This document shows positions 50,344 to 59,446 of a DNA stretch of 64,000 bases, in pieces (position 1 is the stretch's first letter; each line of letters begins with the position of its first letter). A program made the translations under genes and the position numbers. The stretch is from Dasania phycosphaerae (GTDB lineage Bacteria; Pseudomonadota; Gammaproteobacteria; Pseudomonadales; Dasaniaceae), in assembly GCF_026891035.1 (NCBI RefSeq), contig NZ_JAPTGG010000001.1:372001-436000 (forward strand), given 5' to 3'. Below the pieces are notes generated by a model, which saw only the letters and a program-made list of their open reading frames with translations, made no database searches and had not been told where the DNA came from.

Positions 50344-51828
50344 TTAGTCGACAGCATCCAACTTTAAAGTGCTGAGGTTTTTCGCTCTAATCTCAGCCAA
50401 TAACTCTGGGCTCTCTCTTAAGCTCTCGCCATAAGAGGGGATCATAGTTTTTAGCTTTTCCTTCCAACCCTGATTTTCCATTTGCTCGGCAAAGCAGCGT
50501 TCCAACACACTAATCATGGTTTGGGTGGAAGTAGAAGCACCCGGTGAGGCACCTAACAAGGCGGCTAATGAGCCATCCGCGCTGGCGACTATCTCAGTAC
50601 CAAACTCCAGCTTACCTTTACCCTTTTCATCTTTCTTGATGATTTGCACACGCTTGCCGGCGTTGAGCAAAGTCCAATCCTCATCGCGAGCTTCGGGGTA
50701 GTATTGGCGTAGCGACTTCATACGTGAGCGCTGCGACTGCATGGCTTCACTAATCAAGTATTTGGTCAGCGACATATTATTTAGCCCCACCGACAACATA
50801 GGCTTTATGTTGTCGCCTTTAATGGATTTGGGTAAATCCATGTTGGAGCCTTCTTTTAAAAACTTGGTGGTAAAGCCCGCAAAGGGGCCAAACAACAATG
50901 CGGTTTCGCCACCTATATTACGGGTGTCCAAGTGCGGCACCGACATAGGCGGCGCACCGATGGCAGCCTTGCCATACACCTTGGCATTATGTTGTTTAAC
51001 CACCTCAGGATTGGTACAGACCAACCACTGACCACTGACGGGGAATCCACCGTAGCCGCGGCCCTCTTTAATTTTGGATTTTTGCAGCAATCGTACTGCG
51101 CCACCGCCCGCACCCAAAAATAAAAATTTGGTACGCACAAAGCGACGCTTACCCGTGATGTTATTTTTTAATAGCACCGTCCAGCCGCCGGTGGGTATGG
51201 GTTTCATATTCACCGCCGAGTGACCCAGCATTAAGTCAAAACTATCCTGCGATTGCAGGTGGCGTATCATGGTTCTGGCCAAGGCGCCAAAATCAACATC
51301 GGCACCGCGCTCTACCTTGGTAGCCGCTACTGGCTCGCCGTCTTTACGTCCATTCATCACCAAGGGCATCCACTGCTGGATTAACTCCGGGTCTTCGCTG
51401 TACTGCATACCGGCAAACTGGTGATCCTTGCTCATCAGTTCATAGCGCTGGCGCAAAAACTCTACGTTTTTTTGCCCCCAAACAAAGCTGAGGTGCGGCG
51501 TGCGATTGATGAATTTTTTGGGATCGGGCATAACGCCACTATTGACCAAATACGTCCAAAACTGCTGGCTGATTTCAAAGGCCGCGTTAATTTCTTTGGC
51601 CTTAGTAATATCCACCTTACCGTCGGTTTCAGGTGTGTAGTTCAGCTCGCAGTAAGCAGCGTGACCAGTACCGGCGTTATTCCAGCCATAAGTACTTTCT
51701 ACCGCCACATCGGCTAAGCGCTCGACTACAGCCACCTTCAACGTGGGATCTAATTGGTTTAACAGGGTGGCCAACGTGGAGCTCATCGCTCCGGCCCCCA
51801 CTAATAATGCATCGACTATTTTTGCCAT
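50344..51828 (-). CDS. mqo: malate:quinone oxidoreductase
   Basis: The 494-residue flavoprotein starts VDALLVGAGAMSSTLATLL (FAD-binding GxGxxS) and contains ESTYGWNNAGTGHAAYCELN, GRGYGGFPVSGQWLVC, FGPFAGFTTKFLKEGS and the C-terminal GASPGASTSTQTMISVLERC. These are signature stretches of Mqo. It oxidises malate to oxaloacetate at the membrane and passes electrons to quinone, joining the TCA cycle to the respiratory chain. It is a single leftward gene. Confidence 0.96.
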   Translation of the reverse strand: MAKIVDALLVGAGAMSSTLATLLNQLDPTLKVAVVERLADVAVESTYGWNNAGTGHAAYCELNYTPETDGKVDITKAKEINAAFEISQQFWTYLVNSGVMPDPKKFINRTPHLSFVWGQKNVEFLRQRYELMSKDHQFAGMQYSEDPELIQQWMPLVMNGRKDGEPVAATKVERGADVDFGALARTMIRHLQSQDSFDLMLGHSAVNMKPIPTGGWTVLLKNNITGKRRFVRTKFLFLGAGGGAVRLLQKSKIKEGRGYGGFPVSGQWLVCTNPEVVKQHNAKVYGKAAIGAPPMSVPHLDTRNIGGETALLFGPFAGFTTKFLKEGSNMDLPKSIKGDNIKPMLSVGLNNMSLTKYLISEAMQSQRSRMKSLRQYYPEARDEDWTLLNAGKRVQIIKKDEKGKGKLEFGTEIVASADGSLAALLGASPGASTSTQTMISVLERCFAEQMENQGWKEKLKTMIPSYGESLRESPELLAEIRAKNLSTLKLDAVD

Positions 51829-52028
51829 AATGAATTCTAGGCGTTTCCGCCCACCTATAAGTTTTTGGGGGGCGAATTATACGTTTTTTGCAGCTATAAA
51901 TCTCAGCTAATCTTCAAGCAATAAGCCATAAAACAGCGTTTTTATGTCCGATTTTAACCAGTTATAGCGGCTCCCCATGGCGATTAAACAAAGCTCAGAC
52001 TAAAATCACTTTTTAAGCATATTTTCGC

Positions 52029-52034
52029 TATACT
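52029..52034 (+). promoter_or_regulatory. candidate -10 box for the DUF501 gene
   Basis: TATACT lies 30 bases before the ATG at 52064. The -35 region is weak (CACTTT nearby), so this is tentative. Confidence 0.3.
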
Positions 52035-52063
52035 GGGCCGCCGTAATAAACACAGCACCGACC

Positions 52064-52573
52064 ATGACGCTCACCGCTCAACAACAGCAAATCATTCATC
52101 AGCAACTAGGCCGCACACCACGAGGCATAGTCAAGATTGCTGCCGAAACTGCTAACGGCATCCCTTTAGTATTACAAATGCGCTCGCTGGTTGATGACCA
52201 ACCATTCCCCACGCTGTACTGGCTAAGCTCCAAAACCCTAGCCAAGGCCATAGGCACTATAGAAACCCAGGGCTGGGTTAAAACCATAGAGCAACGCCTA
52301 CAAGAGGATGAGCTGCTGCGTGAACAATTTTTACAAAACCAGCGCGACTACGTTAACAGCCGCTGGCAAAAAATGGATAACGAGGATAAAGCGCGTATAG
52401 AGCAACTAGGTTTTAGCCCCTTGTATGAGCAATACGGTATAGGGGGAATAACCCAATGGGATAAGGTGCGCTGCCTGCATATGCAGTACGCCCACCATTT
52501 AGCCGAGCACAATGTGATAGGGGCGTTAATGGATGAAGAGTTTCAACTCAATGAATTGGCAATAGAAATCTAG
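52064..52573 (+). CDS. DUF501 family protein
   Basis: The 169-residue protein matches DUF501: LGRTPRGIVKIAAETANGIP at the start, PFPTLYWLSSKTLAKAIGTI, and the C-terminal GGITQWDKVRCLHMQYAHHL with conserved Cys/His (CLHMQYAHH). The family is widespread with no known function; the Cys/His cluster may bind a metal. Its stop codon lies within a short 7-base tandem repeat. It is followed by convergent ubiX. Confidence 0.88.
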   Translation: MTLTAQQQQIIHQQLGRTPRGIVKIAAETANGIPLVLQMRSLVDDQPFPTLYWLSSKTLAKAIGTIETQGWVKTIEQRLQEDELLREQFLQNQRDYVNSRWQKMDNEDKARIEQLGFSPLYEQYGIGGITQWDKVRCLHMQYAHHLAEHNVIGALMDEEFQLNELAIEI

Positions 52574-52593
52574 CCTCTAGCCTCTAGCCTCTA
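52570..52593 (+). repeat. 7-bp triplicated repeat at a stop codon
   Basis: CTAGCCT is repeated three times in a row. The first copy supplies the TAG stop codon of the DUF501 gene. Confidence 0.85.
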
Positions 52594-52662
52594 AAAAGTT
52601 TCATGCAAACTTATTACAACTTGTAGCTTGCCACTGCTCTAATAGCCCTAGCTATTAGAGCT

Positions 52663-53229
52663 TCAGCCCTCCCCCCAACGATTAACCACACCTACATCGA
52701 TATCAAATAAATCCAAGGTGCGGCCCACGCTGTGATCGACTATATCAGCCACTGTTTTGGGCTCGGCATAAAAGCCCGGTAAAGGGGGTGCAATTATCGC
52801 CCCCATTTCCGACAGTGCCGTCATGGTACGCAGATGGCCGGTATGAAAAGGCGTTTCCCTTACCATTAGCACCAATTTGCGCCGCTCTTTTAACATCACA
52901 TCGGCAGCGCGGGTCAGCAAGTTAGAAGTAACCCCGGTGGCTATCTCCGACATGCTGCGCACCGAGCAGGGCGCCACCACCATGCCCATGTTTTTAAAGG
53001 AGCCACTGGCTATAGCCGCCCCTACATTTTTTACCGCATGCACTTCATCAGCCAAGGCCTGTACATCGGCTACTTTTAACTCGCTCTCATAACTCAGCGT
53101 TAGCTCGGCAGATTTTGTCATCACTAAATGGGTTTCTATAGCAGTAGGTTTTAGCAGCTCCAATAAACGAATACCGTAAACCACGCCTGAGGCGCCTGAA
53201 ATCCCTACTATTAACCGCTGTTTTGCCAT
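52663..53229 (-). CDS. ubiX: flavin prenyltransferase UbiX
   Basis: The 188-residue enzyme has IVGISGASGVVYGIRLLELL (FMN-binding), the SGSFKNMGMVVAPCSVRSMS block and VRETPFHTGHLRTM. It makes prenylated FMN from FMN and dimethylallyl phosphate for UbiD-type decarboxylases in ubiquinone synthesis. It uses the isoprenoid supply to which ispE and ispA in this window also belong. It is a single leftward gene. Confidence 0.95.
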   Translation of the reverse strand: MAKQRLIVGISGASGVVYGIRLLELLKPTAIETHLVMTKSAELTLSYESELKVADVQALADEVHAVKNVGAAIASGSFKNMGMVVAPCSVRSMSEIATGVTSNLLTRAADVMLKERRKLVLMVRETPFHTGHLRTMTALSEMGAIIAPPLPGFYAEPKTVADIVDHSVGRTLDLFDIDVGVVNRWGEG

Positions 53230-53398
53230 GAGCTTAACCTTTATACCGCCACATTCACTGAAACGCCTTTATAACAGGATCACAGCATAGTTCAATGGCT
53301 GCCTTAACGCTTGTTTCAGCCTAGCGCTTACCATAAGCTTAGCCCCTGATAGTTATGCACTGCCCCCCTGTATTTTTTGCTTTGGAAATCACAATTGA

Positions 53399-53893
53399 AT
53401 GGAAAGCCCAGAAACCTATAACCGCGTCAGTCAAATTGAAAGCACCTTCACTCACAACAGCTTAAAATGGCTGAAAACCTTATCACTGTTAAGCCTAGTT
53501 GTTGTTGCCGGATTGACCTATACCCAACAACTGGATTTAAGCCTGGGGCTATTACTGGGCACAGGAGCACTACTCATAGCCCTGTTGCTATGGCGTATTA
53601 TTATTAGCCGCAGCCGGCGCTGTCGTTTTTGCGGTGGTGAGCTGCACTATATTAATCGCGAGATGATACTCAATAGTCACTACCTAGCTATGCAAGGGGT
53701 TAAACAAGGCGACTATTACTACGCCAGAAGTGATTGGGCCAAAAAACATTCGCCTACAGGCTGGGCCAAAATTTCACACCGCGCGCAAGCCTGCCACTAT
53801 TGCCGCATCTCCAAAGAGGGCTATAGCGCTCATCAACAAGCGGCTAGCGAACAAGAGCTACAAGCCTTAAAACTCACTGCTAAATCGCGCTGA
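53399..53893 (+). CDS. membrane protein of unknown function with paired CxxC
   Basis: I do not recognise this 164-residue protein. It has two membrane helices (about 24-41 and 47-66), then a cytoplasmic-looking domain with CRFCGGEL and CHYCRIS, two CxxC pairs about 58 residues apart that could form one zinc ribbon. Between them lie several Tyr (QGDYYYARSDW). A basic stretch SRSRRC follows the second helix, consistent with a cytoplasmic C-terminus. It lies upstream of the adenylate cyclase gene by 163 bases; any link is unproven. Confidence 0.65.
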   Translation: MESPETYNRVSQIESTFTHNSLKWLKTLSLLSLVVVAGLTYTQQLDLSLGLLLGTGALLIALLLWRIIISRSRRCRFCGGELHYINREMILNSHYLAMQGVKQGDYYYARSDWAKKHSPTGWAKISHRAQACHYCRISKEGYSAHQQAASEQELQALKLTAKSR

Positions 53894-54056
53894 AACCAGC
53901 AAAACCGCGCTGCAGGCACAAAAATAGATGCAGTTCACAACAGCGCTAGCCACAAGCACGCTAACAGCCTCTATACTTACATTCTCAATACTTATAGCCC
54001 TGTACTTAGCAGCATAATAACAACGCTAACAATAATGGTATTTCCAGCCCCACCCC

Positions 54057-55523
54057 ATGGTGAGCAATAAGCGAATGAAAAACCCTTTTTTAAAGCAACT
54101 GCCCCTAGCAGTGAAATTATCTATGATGATTTCACTGCTAGTGATAGCTGGGGTTTCTATATTGAGCACCATAACGCTCAATAAACAACATACAATTCAA
54201 AGCCAACAAATTAATGATTTCAGCATAGCCATGGCCAAACAATTAGCCAGCGCCATGCGCGAACCGCTGTTTACCGACGACAGCCTGTCTATGCAGCTAA
54301 TGATTAATAACTTTGCCCAACTGCCTCGTGTGGTTGCGGCTGCCGCGGTAGACAACCAGCAACAACTTTTGGCGCAAAGTGAAGGCAGCTCTATCAGCCG
54401 CGAAACCATTGCTTACTTCACTCAAACCATTGAGCTATCCCTCAACAGTATTAGCCAAGCGCAAGATAACGGCATAGTCCATGCCGCCAGCCCTATAGAG
54501 TTTAATAATAAAACCGGCGGCTACGTGGTTATAGCCTTAGAAACTCACATGCTCTCCAGCATATACCAACACACCTTAAAACTACTGCTGTGGGTTAGCG
54601 GCGGTATTATTTTATTGGGACTGTTGGCGGCCTATTTTATTAGCCAGCATATATCCAACCCCATCAAGCAAATTATCAATGCTGCCCAAAGAATGTCACA
54701 CGGCAGCTTAGAGCGCATAGAAGAACGCCGCAATGACGAGCTGGGCCAGCTTATAGGCACTATTAATAAAATGAGCGACGGCCTGATTAGAAAGCAACAA
54801 GTGGAATCTTTGTTAGATCGCTTTTTAGCCAAAGATGTAGCCAGCCAGTTATTGCAACAACTAGACACCGTAGAGGTCAAAGGCGAGCGAGTTGATGCCA
54901 CGGTGCTATTTGCTGATATTGTGGGTTTTACCAGCCTGTCAGAGCAGCTTAGCCCCGAAAAAGTCGCCGAGCTGCTTAATGAATATTTCTCCTATTTTAC
55001 CCTGTGCGCCAATATGTACTTTGGCAGCATCGATAAATTTATCGGCGACTGTGCCATGGTGGTATTTGGCGCACCTAAGAAAAATGCACAACACCAATTT
55101 CACGCCATCGCCTGTGCCATATTAATGCAAAAGCTCACAGCAGCCCTCAACCAGCGCCGCCGCAGGCAACAACTACCAGAGATTAAGCTCAGCATAGGCA
55201 TTAATAGCGGCCCTATGCTGGCGGGGGTACTGGGCAATCAAAAGCGTATGGAATATACCGTAGTCGGTGATAGTGTTAACCTAGCCTCCAGGCTGTGCAG
55301 CGAGGCTGGCTCTGGCGAAATACTCACCACCTATGCCGCTTGCCAGCAAGCCCTAGAGAGCAATAAAATTTCCGCGAGCAAATACAAAGCACTGCGTGTG
55401 CGCGGCAAAGAGAAGCAGGTAAAAACCTATCTTATTAATGATATTGCTCGCGAATACCAACTCAGTATGGATAGCCTGATTGAAGATATACTCTCTCAAA
55501 GCACTCACCACAGCGAGCACTAG
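54057..55523 (+). CDS. membrane-bound class III adenylate cyclase with HAMP domain
   Basis: The 488-residue protein has a first helix (about 18-40), a periplasmic sensor part, a second helix (about 173-195), a HAMP domain (to about 248) and a class III cyclase domain (about 275-470). Metal-binding D287 (FADIVGFTSLSEQL) and D331 (DKFIGDCAMVVFG), the adenine-selecting K327 and D405 (TVVGDSVNLASRL), and the transition-state N408 and R412 are all present. It should make cAMP from ATP in response to an external cue. Start ATG 54057 or ATG 54075. The next gene overlaps its 3' end by 44 bases. Confidence 0.9.
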   Translation: MVSNKRMKNPFLKQLPLAVKLSMMISLLVIAGVSILSTITLNKQHTIQSQQINDFSIAMAKQLASAMREPLFTDDSLSMQLMINNFAQLPRVVAAAAVDNQQQLLAQSEGSSISRETIAYFTQTIELSLNSISQAQDNGIVHAASPIEFNNKTGGYVVIALETHMLSSIYQHTLKLLLWVSGGIILLGLLAAYFISQHISNPIKQIINAAQRMSHGSLERIEERRNDELGQLIGTINKMSDGLIRKQQVESLLDRFLAKDVASQLLQQLDTVEVKGERVDATVLFADIVGFTSLSEQLSPEKVAELLNEYFSYFTLCANMYFGSIDKFIGDCAMVVFGAPKKNAQHQFHAIACAILMQKLTAALNQRRRRQQLPEIKLSIGINSGPMLAGVLGNQKRMEYTVVGDSVNLASRLCSEAGSGEILTTYAACQQALESNKISASKYKALRVRGKEKQVKTYLINDIAREYQLSMDSLIEDILSQSTHHSEH

Positions 55524-56562
55524 CGCTAAAATCCTACTGCTGGTTATTTACCTGCTGCTAATCAGCGCCTGTAGCTCGGTGCAATATTGGGGGCTAAACC
55601 CGCCGCAAAAACTGTCGGCACTGCTGGCCGAGCACAAATACCAACTTGCCCTACAGCTCATAGATCAAAGCCCCAGCGATACCGATCATTACCACTACCT
55701 GCAACAACAGCGCGACGCCGTGGTAAAACAGCAGCAACAATATATCAACCAAACCCTTAGCAACAGCCAGCAGCTGCAACAGCGCTATCTCTGGCCCCAA
55801 GCCTTGGACCTTATTCAGCAGGCCCTAGCCAACAACCCCGAATCCAGTGCCTTAACAGCCGCCCTGCAACAAGCTCAAAGCCAGCAGCAGCATTTTATCC
55901 AGCAGCAAAAAATTCAGCTCGCTAAGCTGGAAGCCCCGGCCCTGCAACAAGCGCAAGCAATTATAGAGCCCTTGCTATTAGCTGACCCCAAGCAAGCAGA
56001 CTATGTCACCATACAACAGCTCAACCGCCTGCGCTCCCTGCACCACCTGCCCATTTTGAGTGCTGCCGCGGAAGCGGCCATCGCCCAGCAGCAATGGCAG
56101 GAGGCGCAAAGCCTATTGACCGCCGCGCAACAACTGCCGCTGCAGACCGACCTGAAAGAACTAAGCAATACAGTTAATAAAAAATTAAACCTGGCCGCAC
56201 AACAACAAAGGCAATCGGCCTTAGCGCAACAACGGCAAATAGCTGCTGAACTGGCCCAAAGCCTGGATCAACTCATACAAGAGCAGCAGTGGCCGGAAAT
56301 TAAAACCATAGCAACCGCCCTAGCACAGCAGGATACGCTTACTGAGCACGAGCTCAGCCTGCTCAATAAAGCCCAGCAATCACTGAGCCAGCACCTAGCG
56401 CGCATCATCAACCAAGGCCAACTGCACTACACCAAAGGCGAGCTGCAGGAAGCCATCAACTACTGGCTGGAGGCCTTGCAGCTCTCCCCGGAAGACAATA
56501 ATCTCAAGCAGCGCTTAGAGCGTGCCCTGCGCTTTAAGCAAAATATCGATAATTTACCCTAG
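55480..56562 (+). CDS. Gln-rich lipoprotein with terminal TPR motif
   Basis: Up to 360 residues. The signal LLLVIYLLLISAC has a lipobox Cys near residue 31. The mature part is strikingly rich in Gln and Ala and mostly helical. One clear TPR pair is at the C-terminus (HYTKGELQEAINYWLEALQL). The only start that keeps the signal is TTG 55480, 44 bases inside the cyclase gene, so translation is probably coupled. It may be a periplasmic partner of the cyclase sensor part; that is inference from overlap. Confidence 0.72.
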   Translation: MKIYSLKALTTASTSAKILLLVIYLLLISACSSVQYWGLNPPQKLSALLAEHKYQLALQLIDQSPSDTDHYHYLQQQRDAVVKQQQQYINQTLSNSQQLQQRYLWPQALDLIQQALANNPESSALTAALQQAQSQQQHFIQQQKIQLAKLEAPALQQAQAIIEPLLLADPKQADYVTIQQLNRLRSLHHLPILSAAAEAAIAQQQWQEAQSLLTAAQQLPLQTDLKELSNTVNKKLNLAAQQQRQSALAQQRQIAAELAQSLDQLIQEQQWPEIKTIATALAQQDTLTEHELSLLNKAQQSLSQHLARIINQGQLHYTKGELQEAINYWLEALQLSPEDNNLKQRLERALRFKQNIDNLP

Positions 56563-56709
56563 CCAGAAAAAACACTAAAAAATTTCACAGTTCTCAAGCT
56601 AATTAACAAGCTGCCGCTATACTATGTAGTCATCGTTATATTCTTAGACACGATGGACAAATAACATTCAGCCCTCATAGCTGTAGATAACTCGCATAGG
56701 CCCTAAATC

Positions 56710-57882
56710 ATGACTGGATCATCCATCTCCGCCCGCATAGCAGTACCTGTCGCTCTGGTTGGCGTAGTATTACTTATACTAGGCTGGCTACTATTGCCGG
56801 AAACACTGAGCGCAGCGACGGTATTAATATTAATGGCAGCTGTCGTCATCGTGCTGTGTATAGCCACTTGGCTATTTACTCAGCAATGCTTAGCTAGGCG
56901 CCTAGCCCAGTTGCATAACTATATAGAGCTACTCGCCAGTAGCGAGCGCGCCCCTAGCGCCAACCCTGAAGATGACGGTAGCGACGAGTTAAGCCGCCTG
57001 ACTCACTCCTTGGTGGGCTTTGTACAACAGCTGCGTGAGGTTATGAGCCACCTCAACGATAACGCCAAGTTAGTACACGACAGCTATACCGAGCAAACAC
57101 ATAAAATGACCCATTCGGTCAACCAGCTGCAACACAGCACCAGCGAGTTAGATGATGTCTCTAGCTCTATACAGCAAGTAGCCTCAACCTCTATCTCACT
57201 ATCGGAAAATGCCGGTGAAATAGCCTCCACCGTGCGCGAAGTCGCCGATATGATAGAGCACGGTAGCCAGGCCTCCAGTAGCAATCAAAACTCTATGAGC
57301 ACGCTAGCGAATACGGTAGAAAGCATGACCGAAAACGTTGCCCAGCTGCAGGAAGAGAGTGCCCAGATAGGCTCAGTACTGGATGTTATAGGCAGCATCG
57401 CCGAGCAAACCAACCTATTAGCACTTAACGCAGCCATAGAAGCCGCCAGAGCGGGCGAGCAGGGCCGCGGCTTTGCCGTGGTAGCCGACGAGGTGCGCGC
57501 CCTGGCACACCGTACCCAAGAGGCCACGGTAGAAATTCAAAATATGGTAGAAGGCTTACAAGGCAAAGCTCAAGCAGCTGTAAAAGCCATGGAGCAAGGC
57601 CGCGAGCTTAGCAACAACAGCCTAGAGCAAAGCCGTAACATCGAGCAGCTACTGCAAAAAATCCACGACGTAATTAGCACGGTAACTCAGCTGACCAACC
57701 AAATTGCCGATGGCACCAATACCCAAACCACTGCCACCGATCAAATTAATCAACGCATGCACGCCATTGCTGACCAGGGCCGCGAAGTCAGTGCCAACCT
57801 CAGCGCCATTGCTGAAAAAACACTGGATCAACAAGATTCATCTCTTAAAACCGATGAGCTACTAAAGCGCATCTGCATCTAA
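56710..57882 (+). CDS. methyl-accepting chemotaxis protein without a large periplasmic sensor
   Basis: The 390-residue protein has two close N-terminal helices (about 10-28 and 34-56) with only a few residues outside the membrane. A linker and a full cytoplasmic signalling hairpin follow, with the tip IAEQTNLLALNAAIEAARAG and GRGFAVVADEVRALAHRTQE. It should couple to CheA/CheW. With almost no ligand domain it may sense membrane state, redox or cytoplasmic signals. It follows the cyclase-lipoprotein pair by 147 bases and has its own terminator. Confidence 0.9.
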   Translation: MTGSSISARIAVPVALVGVVLLILGWLLLPETLSAATVLILMAAVVIVLCIATWLFTQQCLARRLAQLHNYIELLASSERAPSANPEDDGSDELSRLTHSLVGFVQQLREVMSHLNDNAKLVHDSYTEQTHKMTHSVNQLQHSTSELDDVSSSIQQVASTSISLSENAGEIASTVREVADMIEHGSQASSSNQNSMSTLANTVESMTENVAQLQEESAQIGSVLDVIGSIAEQTNLLALNAAIEAARAGEQGRGFAVVADEVRALAHRTQEATVEIQNMVEGLQGKAQAAVKAMEQGRELSNNSLEQSRNIEQLLQKIHDVISTVTQLTNQIADGTNTQTTATDQINQRMHAIADQGREVSANLSAIAEKTLDQQDSSLKTDELLKRICI

Positions 57883-57904
57883 ATTTATCGCGCTAGCACA
57901 GTGC

Positions 57905-57938
57905 AAAGGCGAGCTTAGTAACAGGCTCGCCTTTTTTT
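57905..57938 (+). terminator. terminator of the chemoreceptor gene
   Basis: AAGGCGAGC pairs with GCTCGCCTT and is followed by seven T residues. Confidence 0.9.
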
Positions 57939-58038
57939 ATGCCCCCACGCTACACCCAGCCAGGGGCAAATAAGTAAATATTGTGCAACCAGCCAGCTGG
58001 CCGTAGCCATAGCTGGCAATTGTTATTACCCTTAAGTC

Positions 58039-59439
58039 ATGCGCATACAACAAAAATTATTTTTAACCCTGCTAAGCACCTGCATCTGCCTGGTGATTTT
58101 GATGTTTGCCTTTATGCGCTGGAGCGTCGATAGGGGTATGCTGGAATATGTGAATACCCGCGAAGCCAATCAATTAGCACCAATACTGCAACAACTGGCT
58201 AACAGCTACGAGCACTATCAAGGCTGGGAAAACATCCCGCAGCCACGACACTTTTTTCGCCAGCTGCTACACCAACAGCGGCAACTACACGGCCGGGATC
58301 ATGACAACAAGCCGCCCAAAGAACCGTACGACAGCCCCAAATCCAGGCCGCCTAATATTGCGATTTTAAACGCGCAGCAACAGCTTGTTTTTGGCCGCTA
58401 TCACAACAGTAAAGATTACCAATTATTGCCTATACGCTCGCAGCAGCAAATCGTTGGCTGGCTGGCCAGGCCGCAAAAAAAGTTTATTAGCAAAGGCTTC
58501 GAACTCGCCTTTGTAGAAAAGCAAACCGAAACCCTGGCCTTAATTAGTCTGTTAGTTTGCGCGCTGGCCATGCTGATTAGCTTTCCTCTGGCTCGCCATT
58601 TTGTCAATCCCATACGCCAACTCACCCATGCCCTGCATCGCTTAACGCAAGGCGATTATCAAAACCAACAAGATACACAACACCTGCAACAACGTCGCGA
58701 CGAACTAGGTGGCCTAGCCCAAGATATACATAGCCTGGCGGCCACCCTGAATAAAAATGAGCAATTGCGTAAGCAATGGCTGGCCGATACCTCCCACGAA
58801 CTGCGCACCCCGGTAAGTATTTTATTAGCCGAAATTGAAGCCATGCTAGATGAAATCAGGCCAATTACTAAAAACAATTTGCAATCACTGCAGCAGGAAA
58901 CCCTGCAATTAAAAAAACTAATCGACGACCTGCACACCTTAAACAGCGCTAACTTAGGCAGCCTGCACTATCACAAACAAAACACAGACCTATGCGCCCT
59001 CATCCAACAGCAATGCGACTTACATCAGCAATCTCTCAAGCAAAAATCGATAGGCATTAGCTGCAAGCTGCCCAGCCAGGCCATACACTGCTATATCGAT
59101 CGCAGCCGTATAGCCCAGCTATTGGATAATATCTTGGCCAACTGTAAGCACTACTGCCCCGCCAACAGTGAAGTATTGATAACAGTACGCAGCGAACAGC
59201 AGCAGGCGATCATTGACATCGCCGACAATGGCCCCGGCGTACCCGACGAGGCTCTAGCTCATTTATTTGACTCACTCTATAGAGTAGAGCACTCGCGCAA
59301 TCGCAGCACCGGCGGCTCGGGTTTAGGTTTGGCCATATGCCAGCGCATAGTCGCAGCCCACGACGGCCATATAGTGGCCAAGCATGCCGCACAGGGCGGG
59401 CTATTAATAGAAATTACCTTACCCTTAAGCAGCACGTAA
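58039..59439 (+). CDS. BaeS-like envelope-stress sensor kinase
   Basis: The 466-residue kinase has a helix (about 8-28), a periplasmic domain with a His/Pro/Lys-rich loop (RDHDNKPPKEPYDSPKSR), a second helix, HAMP, HisKA (WLADTSHELRTPVSILLAE with the phospho-acceptor His) and the ATPase domain (DNILANCKHY, DNGPGVP, GGSGLGLAICQRI). In the BaeSR system such kinases sense envelope damage or toxic compounds. The response regulator starts 7 bases after its stop, and a Spy-like gene follows, as in that regulon. The gene name baeS is suggested but not certain. Confidence 0.85.
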   Translation: MRIQQKLFLTLLSTCICLVILMFAFMRWSVDRGMLEYVNTREANQLAPILQQLANSYEHYQGWENIPQPRHFFRQLLHQQRQLHGRDHDNKPPKEPYDSPKSRPPNIAILNAQQQLVFGRYHNSKDYQLLPIRSQQQIVGWLARPQKKFISKGFELAFVEKQTETLALISLLVCALAMLISFPLARHFVNPIRQLTHALHRLTQGDYQNQQDTQHLQQRRDELGGLAQDIHSLAATLNKNEQLRKQWLADTSHELRTPVSILLAEIEAMLDEIRPITKNNLQSLQQETLQLKKLIDDLHTLNSANLGSLHYHKQNTDLCALIQQQCDLHQQSLKQKSIGISCKLPSQAIHCYIDRSRIAQLLDNILANCKHYCPANSEVLITVRSEQQQAIIDIADNGPGVPDEALAHLFDSLYRVEHSRNRSTGGSGLGLAICQRIVAAHDGHIVAKHAAQGGLLIEITLPLSST

Positions 59440-59446
59440 ACAGGCC

